36,016 nucleotides of DNA from JBFFXF01 sp041569895 (GCA_041569895.1 JBFFXF010000037.1:1-36016), one strand, 5' to 3'; counted from the first letter of the stretch, positions 6,857-16,665 are shown. Numbers and translations are program-made. The notes: a model not told the origin generated them from the sequence alone.

Positions 6857-8371
6857 ATGTCCTCCGGTGCCGCCCGCCTGCTCGTCATGCGGGGCATCAC
6901 GAAGCGATTTCCCGGCGTCCTCGCCGTCGACCGCGCGTCGCTCGAGCTCGACCGCGGTGAGGTGCTGGCGCTCGTCGGCGAGAACGGCGCGGGGAAGTCG
7001 ACGCTGATGAAGATCCTCGGCGGGATTCTCGATCCCGACGAGGGCGAGATCCTCATCGACGGCGAGCCGGTGGAGATCCCCGACGTCGCGACGGCGAAGT
7101 CGCGCGGCATCGCGCTCATCCATCAGGAGCTGATGCTCGCCCCGAACCTCGACGTCGCGGGCAACATCTTCCTCGGCGCCGAGCATCGCGTGTGGGGCCC
7201 GTTGCAGCGTCTCGACCGCGCCTCGATGAACGACGCCGCCCGCGAGCTCCTCGAGCGCATCGGCCTCGACATCCACCCGCGGACGCCGCTGCGCCAGCTC
7301 ACCACCGGCCAGATGCAGATGGTCGAGATCGCCAAGGCGCTCGCGCTCGACGCCCGCATCATCGTCATGGACGAGCCGACCTCGTCCCTGACCGTGGCGG
7401 AGTCGGAGCGGCTCTTCGAGATCATCGAGGGGCTCCGGCGCGACGGCATCGCGGTGATCTACATCTCGCACCGCATGGATGAGATCCTGCGCATCGCGGA
7501 CCGCATCACGGTGATGCGAGACGGAAAACGCGTCGCGGACCTCGACGCGCGCGCGACCAATCACGACGAGATCGTCTCGGCGATGGTCGGCCGCGAGTTC
7601 AGCGCGTGGTTCCCCGAGCGCCGGCACGACATCGGCGCGGTGGTCCTCGAGGCGAGGGACCTCGTCGTGCCCGGCGCTGCGGAGGGAGTGTCCTTCGATC
7701 TCCGCCGCGGCGAGATCCTCGGCCTCGCCGGTCTGGTCGGCGCCGGGCGCACGGAGCTCTTGCGGGTGCTCTTCGGCGTCGACGAGGCCCTCGGCGGGAC
7801 CATCCTCGTCGATGGCCAGCACGTCGAGATCCGCCGCCCGTCGGACGCCATCGCGCGCGGCATCTACCTGGCGCCCGAGGACCGCAAGCTGCACGGCCTC
7901 GTGCTGCCGCTCACGGTCGCGCAGAACATCTCGCTTCCCGACATCGGCAACTACGAACCGCGCTGGACGCTGCAGCGCGGACGGGAGCGACAGGTCGCGA
8001 CGCAGCAGGTCGGGAAGCTCGGCATCAAGACCCCCTCGATCGCCCAGCGCGTCGTCAACCTCTCCGGCGGCAACCAGCAGAAAGTGGTGCTCGCCAAGTG
8101 GCTGGCGATGGAGCCGAAGGTGCTGATGCTCGACGAGCCCACTCGCGGCATCGACGTCGGGGCGAAGGCCGAGATCTACCGCCACATGGCGGAGCTCGCC
8201 GCCACTGGTATCGCGATCATCATGGTGAGCTCCGAGATGGAGGAGATCATCGGCATGAGCGACCGCGTCGTCGTCATGCACGAGCGGCGCATCACCGGGA
8301 TCGTCCGGCGGGCGGAGCTGAGCGAGGAGCGCATCATGTCGCTGATGACCGGAAAGGAGCGCGCGGCATGA
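6857..8371 (+). CDS. Sugar ABC transporter ATP-binding protein, two nucleotide-binding domains (RbsA/MglA type)
   Basis: 504 residues, the usual length for the fused double-ATPase of CUT2-type sugar importers. The first domain has Walker A GENGAGKST (41-49), signature-like LTTGQMQMVEIAKAL, and Walker B IIVMDEPTSSLT. The second has a degenerate Walker A, GLVGAGRTELL (about 292-302), signature LSGGNQQKVVLAKWL (about 401), and Walker B VLMLDEPTRGIDVG. Asymmetric Walker A motifs are normal for this family, in which one site is catalytically weak. The gene follows the binding protein by 3 nt and overlaps the permease start by 4 bp (ATGA). No sugar enzymes are nearby, so the substrate remains unknown. 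Confidence 0.95.
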   Translation: MSSGAARLLVMRGITKRFPGVLAVDRASLELDRGEVLALVGENGAGKSTLMKILGGILDPDEGEILIDGEPVEIPDVATAKSRGIALIHQELMLAPNLDVAGNIFLGAEHRVWGPLQRLDRASMNDAARELLERIGLDIHPRTPLRQLTTGQMQMVEIAKALALDARIIVMDEPTSSLTVAESERLFEIIEGLRRDGIAVIYISHRMDEILRIADRITVMRDGKRVADLDARATNHDEIVSAMVGREFSAWFPERRHDIGAVVLEARDLVVPGAAEGVSFDLRRGEILGLAGLVGAGRTELLRVLFGVDEALGGTILVDGQHVEIRRPSDAIARGIYLAPEDRKLHGLVLPLTVAQNISLPDIGNYEPRWTLQRGRERQVATQQVGKLGIKTPSIAQRVVNLSGGNQQKVVLAKWLAMEPKVLMLDEPTRGIDVGAKAEIYRHMAELAATGIAIIMVSSEMEEIIGMSDRVVVMHERRITGIVRRAELSEERIMSLMTGKERAA

Positions 8372-9381
8372 GGAAAGAGATCGGCATGTTCATGGCGCTC
8401 GGCGTCATGTGCGCGTTGCTGGCGATCTCGAACGAGGACTTCTACGGCACCTCGAACGTCATCAACACGACCCGCCAGGTGGCGATGCTCGGCACCTTCG
8501 CGATCGGCGTCAGCTTCGTGATCATCACCGGCGGCATCGACCTCTCGATCGGATCGATCATCGGCCTGACGGGCGTCATCATCGCGCGCATCTCGGCGCC
8601 GGTGGCGAGCTCCGGCGCCGCCTACCCCATCTGGGTCGGCATCACGGTCGCCATGGCGGTGGCGCTGCTCATCGGTCTCGGCCAGGGGCTGCTGATCACC
8701 AGCCTCAACCTGCAGCCCTTCATCGTCACGCTCGGCGGCATGCTGCTGATCCGCGGCATCTCGCACACCGTCACCGGCGGGGGCAACATCAGCCTCGGCG
8801 ACATCCCCTTTCGGGGCTTCGGCGACGGCGGCTTCTTCGGCGACCGCGTGCCGTATCCGCTGGTGATGTTCGTCGTCGTCGCGCTCGCGGCGACCTACCT
8901 CCTCCACTTCACCGTCTTCGGACGGTACGTCTACGCCATCGGCGGCAACCGCGAGGCGGCCGCGTACTCCGGCGTCCCGGTGAAACGCGTCGAGACGCTC
9001 ACCTACGTCATCTCGGCGGGCCTCGCGGGTCTCGCCGGCGTGGCGTATGCCGCGTACATCGGGCAGATGTCGCAGCAGGTCGGCGAGATGTACGAGCTGC
9101 TCGCCATCGCGTCCGCGGTGCTCGGTGGCTGCTCGCTGCGCGGCGGCGAGGGCACGGTGGTCGGCGTCTTCATCGGCGCTTCGATCCTGCGGGTCATCGA
9201 GAACGGCATCAACATGTTCAAGATCACCTACACGGACGCGGCGGGGGCACCCCAGGAATGGCGCCTGAGCGACACGTGGAAGAACGTCATCATCGGCGGC
9301 GTCATCCTCGGCGCCGTGATCCTCGACCAGGTCACCCACATCCTCCGCGACCGCCGAAGACGCCGACGCGTCGGCCAGTAG
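8368..9381 (+). CDS. Sugar ABC transporter permease (BPD_transp_2, RbsC-like)
   Basis: 337 residues with eight or more hydrophobic segments and the family motifs GGIDLSIGSIIGLTG (about 51-65), LNLQPFIVTLGGMLLIRG, and FGRYVYAIGGNREAAAYSGVPV, the EAA-like loop that contacts the ATPase. It would form the homodimeric membrane channel of the importer. The ATG overlaps the ATPase stop by 4 bp, and GGAAAGGAG (8351-8359) is a good Shine-Dalgarno. A hydrophilic insertion near residues 287-300 (TYTDAAGAPQEWRLSDTW) precedes the last TM helix, and the C-terminal tail is arginine-rich. It ends the operon, and the following minus-strand gene is convergent. Confidence 0.93.
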   Translation: MRKEIGMFMALGVMCALLAISNEDFYGTSNVINTTRQVAMLGTFAIGVSFVIITGGIDLSIGSIIGLTGVIIARISAPVASSGAAYPIWVGITVAMAVALLIGLGQGLLITSLNLQPFIVTLGGMLLIRGISHTVTGGGNISLGDIPFRGFGDGGFFGDRVPYPLVMFVVVALAATYLLHFTVFGRYVYAIGGNREAAAYSGVPVKRVETLTYVISAGLAGLAGVAYAAYIGQMSQQVGEMYELLAIASAVLGGCSLRGGEGTVVGVFIGASILRVIENGINMFKITYTDAAGAPQEWRLSDTWKNVIIGGVILGAVILDQVTHILRDRRRRRRVGQ

Positions 9382-9425
9382 GGGTACGACCGGGCGCTCT
9401 CGCGGCCGCATGGGCGGTTTCCGAG

Positions 9426-9575
9426 GACGACTGAGGAGGAACGCAGGGAGACGGGGAAGTCAGGAAGGTCCGTTCGACGAGCTCGAGCGACCCTCACGAA
9501 CGTCAACCCCAATCAGTCCTTCCGTTTCCTGCTTTCCTGGGCTTCCTTGCTTCCTGCTGAGTCGTCTCTTCGGCC
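9426..9575 (-). repeat. MITE-like 150-bp repeat with terminal inverted repeats, copy 2
   Basis: Read on the minus strand it begins GCCGAAGAGACGACTCAGC and ends CTCCTCAGTCGTC. It aligns along its whole length with the copy at 2993-3140. The word GACGACTCAGCAGGAA at one end is the reverse complement of the end word of copy 1. It starts directly after the stop codon of the lamin-tail protein gene, the same relation copy 1 has to the DTW gene. It fills most of the 194-bp gap between convergent genes, where its stem could serve as a two-way terminator. Confidence 0.8.
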
Positions 9576-12500
9576 TTACTCCTCGCAGCCGAGCGTGTCG
9601 CCGGCGGGATCGAAGCCCGGTCCCGGGAACGGCGCCGCGGGCGGCGGTCCGCCCTTGAAGATGAACTCGAGCGCCAGGATGGCGTCCGTGACGTTGATGC
9701 GCTCGTTGTCGTCGACGTCCGCGGCGTCCTCGCAGAGGAGCGGCGAGGCGCGGAAGATGTGGAAGAGGATCTTCAGCGCGTCGCTGATGTCGTGGACGCC
9801 GTCGCGGTTCGCGTCGCCGCGGATGAACTGCGGCGGCGGCTCGAGGATCGTGAACCCGAAGCCGTTCGACGTCTTGCCGTCGACGTTGCGCACCGTCACC
9901 TGGACCACCCCGACGCCAGCGGGCACCTCGGCGACGATGGTCGTCGGATCGGCGCCCTCGTCGAACTGGACCGAGGGCGACTCGACACTGCCGAAGAAGA
10001 CTTCGAGCCCGTTGTGGAACTCGGCGCCGGTGATGACGACGGTGTCGCCGGGAAACGCCTGTCCGGGCACCACCGAGGCCACCGAGGGCGGATCCCACGG
10101 CGTCGCGGTCGAGGTGACGTTGATCGAGTCGGCGTCGACGAGATCGCCCTGCAGGTCGAATCCGAGCACATCGAGCGTGTTGAGGCCCGGCGCCAGCGCG
10201 ATGTCGTCGATCCGCCACCCGGTGAGCGACGTGAAGGTCGTCGGGTAGGACTCGCCGTTGACGAGCAGCACGCTCGCGTCGGCCGGCGCGGCGCCCGAGA
10301 GGTTGACCGTCAGACTGTCGGTCGAGAACGCGTTGCCGCCGTTGGTGGTGATGCGCAGGCGCACCTGCGGGTGGACGATGCTGCGGATGCGCGGCTCGAG
10401 CAGCGCGGCGCGCTGATCGATGTACCCGCCCGGCTTGCCCTTGTCGGTGCTCCCCATGCCGATGCCGTCGAGCGCCACCATGAACGGCTGCAGGTGGCTC
10501 GAGTGGAACCAGCGGTCCGGGCCGCTGACCATCTCGTCGAGGATCGAGTAGTAGAGCCGCTTGACCGCCGGCCGGTTGAAGAGCCGATTCACCTCCGCGA
10601 AGCGGCCGGGGTTGTAGGTCGACTGCGGATTGTCGGGAATCAGGAAGCTGCCCGTGTTGCCGTAGGTGAGCTCGAGATCCCACGCCAGCAGGCGCCACTG
10701 CGGGTTGATCTCGGTGCGGTAGAGGTAGCAGTTCTTGCCGCGGTTGGCCCCCCACTGGTCCCAGTCGTCCGTGTTGAGCCGCACCGCCCAGATCCGCAGG
10801 AACTCCTCGACGTCGATGAGGTCGAAGATCTGGCTGTCGAACGCCGCATTCGACGTCGCTGACGGATCCATGACGCGCGCGAGCTCGATCAGTCGAGAGT
10901 AGTCATCGGCGCCGTTCTTCGCTCGCAGGTTGAAGAACCAGCGATAGTTCTCCTTGTTCTCGCCGTTGCCATCGCTCCGCGGACTCGGCGGCGGGTAGCG
11001 GAGCTCGGCGTCGCGGTTGCCGTCCCGGCCGCCGCTGTCGTTGATCACGAAGCGGTCGTCGACCTCGAAGAAGTCGCCGTTGGCGTCCTCGGGGAACCAG
11101 AGATCGAGGAACTGCACGTCGGGCACCCACACCTGCTCGAGCACGCTGTTGGTGCGATCGTTCACCTCCCAGCGCACGACGGTCTGCGTGTCCGAGTACG
11201 GCACCCGCGTGCTGCCGACGTTCTGGTGCCTGATCAGGTAGTGCGAGATCCGCTCACGGGCATCGAGGCCGCCACTGTGGTGGTTGTCGAGGTTGAACTT
11301 CCGCAGCTTCTCGCGGAAGAGGTCGTCGCGCGGGAAGGCGACCCGCCAGCTCCCGCCCCAGCCGCCGCGCGCGAAGGGGCTCCCGGAGAACCGCGCCGAC
11401 GACTCGTAGTGCAGCCGGCTCGAGCCGAAGAGGAACGAGCCGGGGATGAGGTCGTTCGAGAGCAGTCTGCGGCTGGAGAGGAAGCTCTCGTCGGCGTCCG
11501 TCATGTAGAAGCGATAGCGGAAGAGGAAGTCGACCGGCTTGTCGTCGTGACGGTAGATGAGGTAGCGGCGGTCGTTCAGACCGGCCACCGCCGGGTTGAT
11601 CAGCAGCGGGTGCGTGCGCTCGGTGATGTCGACCGGATAGCGCCCCCCGTTGCCGTTCCCGTCCGTCGCCGTGATGAAGAAGATGACCTTCGCTCCGGAC
11701 GCCTGCCCCGGAATCGTTCCGCGGTAGATGCCGTCGCCGATGTGGCTCATCGTCCGCGTCGCCGGACTGGCGGACGGGTTGTTGAGCGAGTAGTTGATCC
11801 GCACGGTCGAGACGCCGTCGGAATCGAGGACGCGCGCCCACACCGTCACCGTCTCGCCGCCGTCGGGAACCACCGGGTCCTGCCGCACGTCGGTGATGAC
11901 GGGACCGAGATCGACGCGGGTGATGTCGGTGTGAAGCCGCGCGCTGACGCTGTTGATCCTCCCCGGCGTGCCGAGATCGGGAGGGACCGAGAGCCGGTGC
12001 GACTTCGCCATCGCGTGCTGGTAACCGTGCGTCAGGATCGACTGCGATCCCACCACCCAGCGCGCCTTGAGGGAGATCACGGCGTCGTCGCTGGTGGAGA
12101 GGGTCGCGATGCCGCTGTTCGAGGTCTCGATGCGGTTGACCTTGTTGTCACCGCGTCCCGACGCGATGATCTTCAGCGAGCCCGCGCCGCGGATCGGGTC
12201 GATCGTCGTCCGTCCGCTGCGGTGGTGCGTGCCCTCGATGATCCATCCCGCCGTGTTGGAGTCGAAATCGGGGTTGACCACCGCCTCGGTCGCCGCGCCG
12301 GAGATCGTCGTTCGGTCGACGAGCCGCGGTATGAACGTCAGGTCGCTGCTGCCGAGACCGGCGTTGTGTACCTGGACGGCGAGGACGTTCGTGCCCGTGC
12401 GAAGCAGGCTCCTGGAGCCGGTCAGGTCGCGCTCGACGAGCTCCGGCTCGCCCGCGGACGCCGCCGGCGCGTCGAAGTTCTTGCCAGTGACGTTGTGCGA

Positions 12501-15104
12501 TCCGACCTCGACGCCGTTGAGGTAGACGTAGAAGCCGTCGTCGATGGTGACCGAGAAGATGAGCCGCTCGATCGCCGACGGGTTCGACACGGAGAACGTC
12601 TTGCGGCAGAAGATCGACATGTAGTTGTTCCGCATGTCGTCGAGCACCGTGACGTCGTCGCCGTCCCCGTAGCCGATCCCGGTGGCGCCGCTCAACCACG
12701 AGCCGTCGTTGAAGCCGAGCTCGTTCCAGCTCGCCGGCGGGTTGGTGGTACCCTTGAAATAGCGCCACGTCTCGTCGGAGTCGACGAGCGGCGTGTCGAC
12801 GTTGCGGATGCCCCCCGCCTTGACGGACAGGTCGTCGACGATCGTGATGCCGCGGTTCAGCAGCAGCACGTGGAGCTCGGACTCGCCGCCGCCGTGACGT
12901 CCGATGTACGAGAACGTGTCGACCGTCGCCTTGGCCGAGTCATCGCTCGCGTCCCACGACTGGCCGAGCCGGTTATCCTGGTCGGGATCGATGAGCTCGA
13001 GCGATGACCCGTGCCCGTCGGGCCAGCGCGACCACTCGCCGCCGTCGCGGTAGTTGACCGTGTCGACGGTGCGGCCGAGCGCGTCCTTGAGCGTCACGCG
13101 CTCCCCGCCGTCGCGCAGAATCCCGAAACTATCGAGGGCGATCTGATCGGCCGGACCCGGCCCGACCACGACACCCGCCGGCAGGCCGTGCAGGGAGCGG
13201 ATCAGCGCCGGGTTGCGCGCCACCACGAGGTACGACCGCGGTCCCATCACCGTGCCGTCCGCAAACGCCCAGTTGACGCCGCGGGTCAGCGCCCAGCCGG
13301 TGAGGTCGACCGACGAGTTGCCCCGGTTGAAGAGCTCGACGTACTCCTTCTCGAGGTCGTCGTCGATCGGGTGGTACATGATCTCGTTGATGACGATGTC
13401 GCGGTTCGTCGAGATCGAGTTCGCGGCGCCGGGCGTCGGGTCGGCGCCGTCGTCGAACTCGCGATCGCCATCGGGGATCCGCGACTCGGTCATCCCCTCG
13501 AACTTCGGTTCGAAGTTGTACGCGTCGAGCACGCGATCACCCGAGGGAGCCACCAGGGCGAGGAAACGGCGATCACCGGGAACGATCACCGCGAGATCGA
13601 GCGCGAGGTCGGAGCCGGTGAGCACCAGGAAGCCGCGGGCGCCGATCGTCGTGCCACCCGGCAGCCGCACCTTGTCGAGGAAACCCGGGTCGTCGGTGAT
13701 GTAGTGGCCGGAGAGGTCGACCGCCGAGCCCGACGTGTTGTAGAGCTCGATCCAGGGCTCGCCCGTCGTCCGCAGGAGACCCTCGTTGATCACCACCGGG
13801 TACCTGCTGAAACCCCCACCCGGTTCCGGCTCCGGCTGGGGCTCCTCGCTGGGGTCCTCGATCGGCGTGCCGCTGCCGTCGAAGCCGAGACCCTGTGTGA
13901 AGTCGGTGGTCACCTGGAGCTCCGACTTCGACATGATCGGCTGCCCGGTGCCGCGCCGTTCGAACCGCAGGCGGAACGACCAGCCGCCGAAGTTCTCGAA
14001 CACCTTGACGGTGACCAGGTTCTTTCCCGGCCGCAGCACGGCCGGAGCGCGGTCCTGGACGGCGCCGACACCGCCGACGCCGCGGCACGCCGTGTTGACG
14101 TGCTCGTAGACGCCGTTGATCAGCACGGAGATGCCGTCATCGCTCGCGCATGCGATGTCGACCGCGAGGTTCGAGCCGGTGACGTTGTCGACGTACGTGA
14201 ACGCGTACGCCATCACCTCGTTCGGGTCGGGCGAGTAGACGCTGTCGTTGAAGTTGACGATGTCAGCGAAGGTCGAGAACTGCTTCACCGTCGGCCGCGA
14301 CGTCCGTGCGTTCGGGCTCAGCCCCGTCGAGCGAGCGACGCTGAAGCTCGTGTTGACGATCTGACCGTCGGTCCATTCCAGATCGGTCTCCCGCACGCCG
14401 CTGCCGGCCTCGCGCAGCCAGTCGGCGCGCAGGTCGGTGGCGGTCAGGCTGCACGAGGAGCCCGTGTAGGGGCCGAGGACCAGCCAGTCGACGATGAAGC
14501 CGTTGAAATCGAAGCCCCGGTTCGACGTCGGCGGAGCGCCGCCCTCGATCGCGACGTGGCCGTTGTCCTCGCCCGGCGTGCCGCCGAGGTCGTCGCTGAT
14601 CGTCCAGTTGTCGGGATCATCGATGTCGGTGAACGGCGAGATCAGCGACAGCGAGTGGCCGGTGCCGTCCGCGCCGCCGGGCCACTTGCCGCGATCGTTG
14701 TAGTCGACCCGCAGGATGGTGACGCCGGCGGGATTGCAGAACTCGATGTCCTCGCCGCTGTTGTCGAGCGAGCCGATCCAGTTGCCGAGCACCTCGACGT
14801 TTGACGGCACGGTGTAGCGGCTGAGGAACGCGTTGCGGTCGGCGCAGATGATCAGGAACGAGCGCCCCTCGAGGATGAGGCCGCCGGGGATCTCGAAGTC
14901 GATCCCGTCACAGAAGAAGTAGCCGCTGAGGTCGAGCGGGTCGGGCAACTCGTTGTAGATCTCGATGTACTCGAACGGCCCGTCGATCGGGTCCGGGGTG
15001 TGGTACATGATCTCGTTGATGACGATCGCCCGGCACGGCGCCGAGACGCCCAGGAGGACGCCGAGCGCGATCCCGATCAAGTGACGACGTCGCAAGACCT
15101 TCAT
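9576..15104 (-). CDS. Giant secreted protein: lamin-tail domains, divergent CotH, TIG, dockerin-like tail
   Basis: 1842 residues. The signal peptide is MKVLRRRHLIGIALGVLLG... with cleavage near residue 26. Domains in order: lamin-tail 1 (about 27-143, VINEIMYHTPDP); a beta-sandwich with PA14-like look (about 158-400); lamin-tail 2 (about 434-555); lamin-tail 3 (about 567-700); a galactose-binding-like sandwich (about 770-930); a CBM-like and Ig-like stretch (about 940-1150); a CotH-like domain (about 1170-1580, LLAWDLELTYG near 1475); a TIG/IPT domain (about 1670-1750); and a dockerin-like type with two EF-hand-like repeats (RGDANRDG and DAADVDDNERINVTDA, from 1761). The start is ATG 15104, since the GTG at 15116 has no spacing from the GAGAGAGG ribosome site. 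It is probably a cell-surface or extracellular structural protein. A 12-residue PEPEPGGG-rich linker lies before lamin-tail 2. Confidence 0.85.
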   Translation of the reverse strand: MKVLRRRHLIGIALGVLLGVSAPCRAIVINEIMYHTPDPIDGPFEYIEIYNELPDPLDLSGYFFCDGIDFEIPGGLILEGRSFLIICADRNAFLSRYTVPSNVEVLGNWIGSLDNSGEDIEFCNPAGVTILRVDYNDRGKWPGGADGTGHSLSLISPFTDIDDPDNWTISDDLGGTPGEDNGHVAIEGGAPPTSNRGFDFNGFIVDWLVLGPYTGSSCSLTATDLRADWLREAGSGVRETDLEWTDGQIVNTSFSVARSTGLSPNARTSRPTVKQFSTFADIVNFNDSVYSPDPNEVMAYAFTYVDNVTGSNLAVDIACASDDGISVLINGVYEHVNTACRGVGGVGAVQDRAPAVLRPGKNLVTVKVFENFGGWSFRLRFERRGTGQPIMSKSELQVTTDFTQGLGFDGSGTPIEDPSEEPQPEPEPGGGFSRYPVVINEGLLRTTGEPWIELYNTSGSAVDLSGHYITDDPGFLDKVRLPGGTTIGARGFLVLTGSDLALDLAVIVPGDRRFLALVAPSGDRVLDAYNFEPKFEGMTESRIPDGDREFDDGADPTPGAANSISTNRDIVINEIMYHPIDDDLEKEYVELFNRGNSSVDLTGWALTRGVNWAFADGTVMGPRSYLVVARNPALIRSLHGLPAGVVVGPGPADQIALDSFGILRDGGERVTLKDALGRTVDTVNYRDGGEWSRWPDGHGSSLELIDPDQDNRLGQSWDASDDSAKATVDTFSYIGRHGGGESELHVLLLNRGITIVDDLSVKAGGIRNVDTPLVDSDETWRYFKGTTNPPASWNELGFNDGSWLSGATGIGYGDGDDVTVLDDMRNNYMSIFCRKTFSVSNPSAIERLIFSVTIDDGFYVYLNGVEVGSHNVTGKNFDAPAASAGEPELVERDLTGSRSLLRTGTNVLAVQVHNAGLGSSDLTFIPRLVDRTTISGAATEAVVNPDFDSNTAGWIIEGTHHRSGRTTIDPIRGAGSLKIIASGRGDNKVNRIETSNSGIATLSTSDDAVISLKARWVVGSQSILTHGYQHAMAKSHRLSVPPDLGTPGRINSVSARLHTDITRVDLGPVITDVRQDPVVPDGGETVTVWARVLDSDGVSTVRINYSLNNPSASPATRTMSHIGDGIYRGTIPGQASGAKVIFFITATDGNGNGGRYPVDITERTHPLLINPAVAGLNDRRYLIYRHDDKPVDFLFRYRFYMTDADESFLSSRRLLSNDLIPGSFLFGSSRLHYESSARFSGSPFARGGWGGSWRVAFPRDDLFREKLRKFNLDNHHSGGLDARERISHYLIRHQNVGSTRVPYSDTQTVVRWEVNDRTNSVLEQVWVPDVQFLDLWFPEDANGDFFEVDDRFVINDSGGRDGNRDAELRYPPPSPRSDGNGENKENYRWFFNLRAKNGADDYSRLIELARVMDPSATSNAAFDSQIFDLIDVEEFLRIWAVRLNTDDWDQWGANRGKNCYLYRTEINPQWRLLAWDLELTYGNTGSFLIPDNPQSTYNPGRFAEVNRLFNRPAVKRLYYSILDEMVSGPDRWFHSSHLQPFMVALDGIGMGSTDKGKPGGYIDQRAALLEPRIRSIVHPQVRLRITTNGGNAFSTDSLTVNLSGAAPADASVLLVNGESYPTTFTSLTGWRIDDIALAPGLNTLDVLGFDLQGDLVDADSINVTSTATPWDPPSVASVVPGQAFPGDTVVITGAEFHNGLEVFFGSVESPSVQFDEGADPTTIVAEVPAGVGVVQVTVRNVDGKTSNGFGFTILEPPPQFIRGDANRDGVHDISDALKILFHIFRASPLLCEDAADVDDNERINVTDAILALEFIFKGGPPPAAPFPGPGFDPAGDTLGCEE

Positions 15105-15224
15105 GAATGTGTACACCTCTCTCGTTCGCTCGCGTACCAGTGACAGGTCGACCTGGAACCCGGTGCTCTCCGGTGAAACCCGGACGGGTCTCTCCTCGCG
15201 TCCCCCCTGACCCCAAGTTGCGCG

Positions 15225-15233
15225 ATTGTATCA
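15225..15233 (-). promoter_or_regulatory. Extended -10 promoter for the lamin-tail/CotH gene
   Basis: On the minus strand TGATACAAT reads as an extended -10 (TGn plus TACAAT, five of six consensus bases). No good -35 is present at the usual distance, as expected for extended -10 promoters. The predicted leader is about 110 nt, ending in the GAGAGAGG ribosome site 11 nt before ATG 15104. Confidence 0.45.
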
Positions 15234-15399
15234 GCGATGACGGTCCGGGACGACGTTTTTTGAGCCGGGGTAAAGAGCCCCGGCGACGTCGCAAGCGCCG
15301 GCGGAGCGCGGTTTTTCGTGGATCTCGGGGCGCCGGCGGCGCAGAATCAGCCGCTGAAGAGAAGCACGGACGAGTCCGCGAAGAGAAGTGGAGACCCCG

Positions 15400-16665
15400 A
15401 TGCGTGCCATCCGCGCCGTCGCCGGCCACCCCGTCACCGTCATCGTCCTCGCCATCGGCGCGGGCATGCTGATCCACCGGCTGACCTCGTCGACGCCGCG
15501 CCCGGGTGCCGAGCTGGCGACGCAGAACGTGCCGCCTGACGCCCCGGCGACAGCCACGGCCACCGCCGACCCGGCCACGGAAGGCGCCGCGCCGCTCGCG
15601 CACGCCGAGCCGGAGCGCCCGACCGCCGAGCCGCTCGTCGTGGTCGAGGAACGGCCCGAGCCGGTGGCGAGGCCGGCGCCGCCCCCCTCGCCGGCGCCCG
15701 ATCCGGCGACCGCGCCACTCGCCGACCCGCCTCCGGAGCCGCCGCCGGTCGATGGGCTCGAGCCGGTCAGCTTCCGCGAGATCTGGGGCTACCTGATGGA
15801 CGGCGAGGACGCGCGCTGGGTCGAGACCGCGCCGATCACCGACCTCTGCCTCTTCAACTTCAGGCTCGGCCACCGCGGCGAGGTGATCGGCGAGATCGAT
15901 CCGGAGACGCTCCAGCTCGCCCGCAAGCGCGGCGTGCGAACGCACCTCGTCATCGCCTCGTCGGGCCAGAAGAGCCTCCTCCACTTCGTCCTCAACCCGA
16001 ACTACCGGGCGCAGCATCGCTTTCTCGGCGACATCCTGAGCGTCGTCCGGCGTCACGAAGTCGACGGGCTGCAGCTCGACTTCGAGGGCATCCTCCCCGA
16101 GGACCGCTGGAACTTCATCGCGTTCGTGAAGCGGCTGCGCGACAGGTTGCCGGGCGATCTCATCTTCTCGCTGGCGCTGCCCGCGGAGGTCGAGGTCAAC
16201 CCGAACCGCCCGCTCCGCTACCGCGGGCTCGCCGACATCGCCGATCGCTTCCTGATCATGGTCTACGACCAGCACTGGAAGGGCGGCAAGGCCGGGAGCA
16301 TCTCATCGCGCGACTGGCACGACCGCGTCGTCCGACACGCCCTCCAGGAGCTGCCGGCGGGGCGCGTCATTGTCGGCCTGCCTCTCTACGGGCGCATCTG
16401 GCAGAAGGAGACGGTCGCCCGCGCGACCCGGTATCCCGACATCGAGCGGCTGACGGCCGAGTACGACGTCACCATCGAGTACGACGCCGACCGCACGCAC
16501 CACTTCAAGTTCCAGCGCACCGTGACGGCGGAGTGCTGGTTCGAGGACGCCGCCACGCTGCACGCGAAGTTCTCCTCGGCGAGCAAGGCGGGCGCCGTCG
16601 CCGTCGGCTTCTGGCGACTCGGCCAGGAAGACGCCAGGGTGTGGCCCCTCCTCACCACTCCGTGA
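15400..16665 (+). CDS. Membrane-anchored GH18-like glycoside hydrolase (YaaH/chitinase-like)
   Basis: 421 residues. One N-terminal hydrophobic segment (about 9-26, HPVTVIVLAIGAGMLI) probably anchors it. A Pro/Ala/Glu-rich linker follows (about 30-115, PEPVARPAPPPSPAPDP). The catalytic domain (about 120-421) is a TIM-barrel of the GH18 family, with DGLQLDFEG at 222-230 and catalytic acid E229, plus FLIMVYDQHW and GLPLYGRIW. GH18 enzymes act on beta-1,4-GlcNAc polymers; the YaaH-type branch acts on peptidoglycan. The substrate here is unknown. ATG 15400 is preferred because GGAG sits 6 nt upstream; a GTG at 15388 has no proper ribosome site. It is divergent from the lamin-tail gene, with a 295-bp gap. 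Confidence 0.88.
   Translation: MRAIRAVAGHPVTVIVLAIGAGMLIHRLTSSTPRPGAELATQNVPPDAPATATATADPATEGAAPLAHAEPERPTAEPLVVVEERPEPVARPAPPPSPAPDPATAPLADPPPEPPPVDGLEPVSFREIWGYLMDGEDARWVETAPITDLCLFNFRLGHRGEVIGEIDPETLQLARKRGVRTHLVIASSGQKSLLHFVLNPNYRAQHRFLGDILSVVRRHEVDGLQLDFEGILPEDRWNFIAFVKRLRDRLPGDLIFSLALPAEVEVNPNRPLRYRGLADIADRFLIMVYDQHWKGGKAGSISSRDWHDRVVRHALQELPAGRVIVGLPLYGRIWQKETVARATRYPDIERLTAEYDVTIEYDADRTHHFKFQRTVTAECWFEDAATLHAKFSSASKAGAVAVGFWRLGQEDARVWPLLTTP

Noticed and set aside
5819..8281. Minus-strand frame of about 820 codons opposite the sugar ABC genes
   Set aside because: No motif, and the plus strand encodes canonical ABC transporter parts.
11226..14804. Two long plus-strand frames (about 595 codons each) antisense to the giant lamin-tail gene
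   Set aside because: Arg/Val/Asp-rich translations with no motif, opposite a gene with many recognisable domains.
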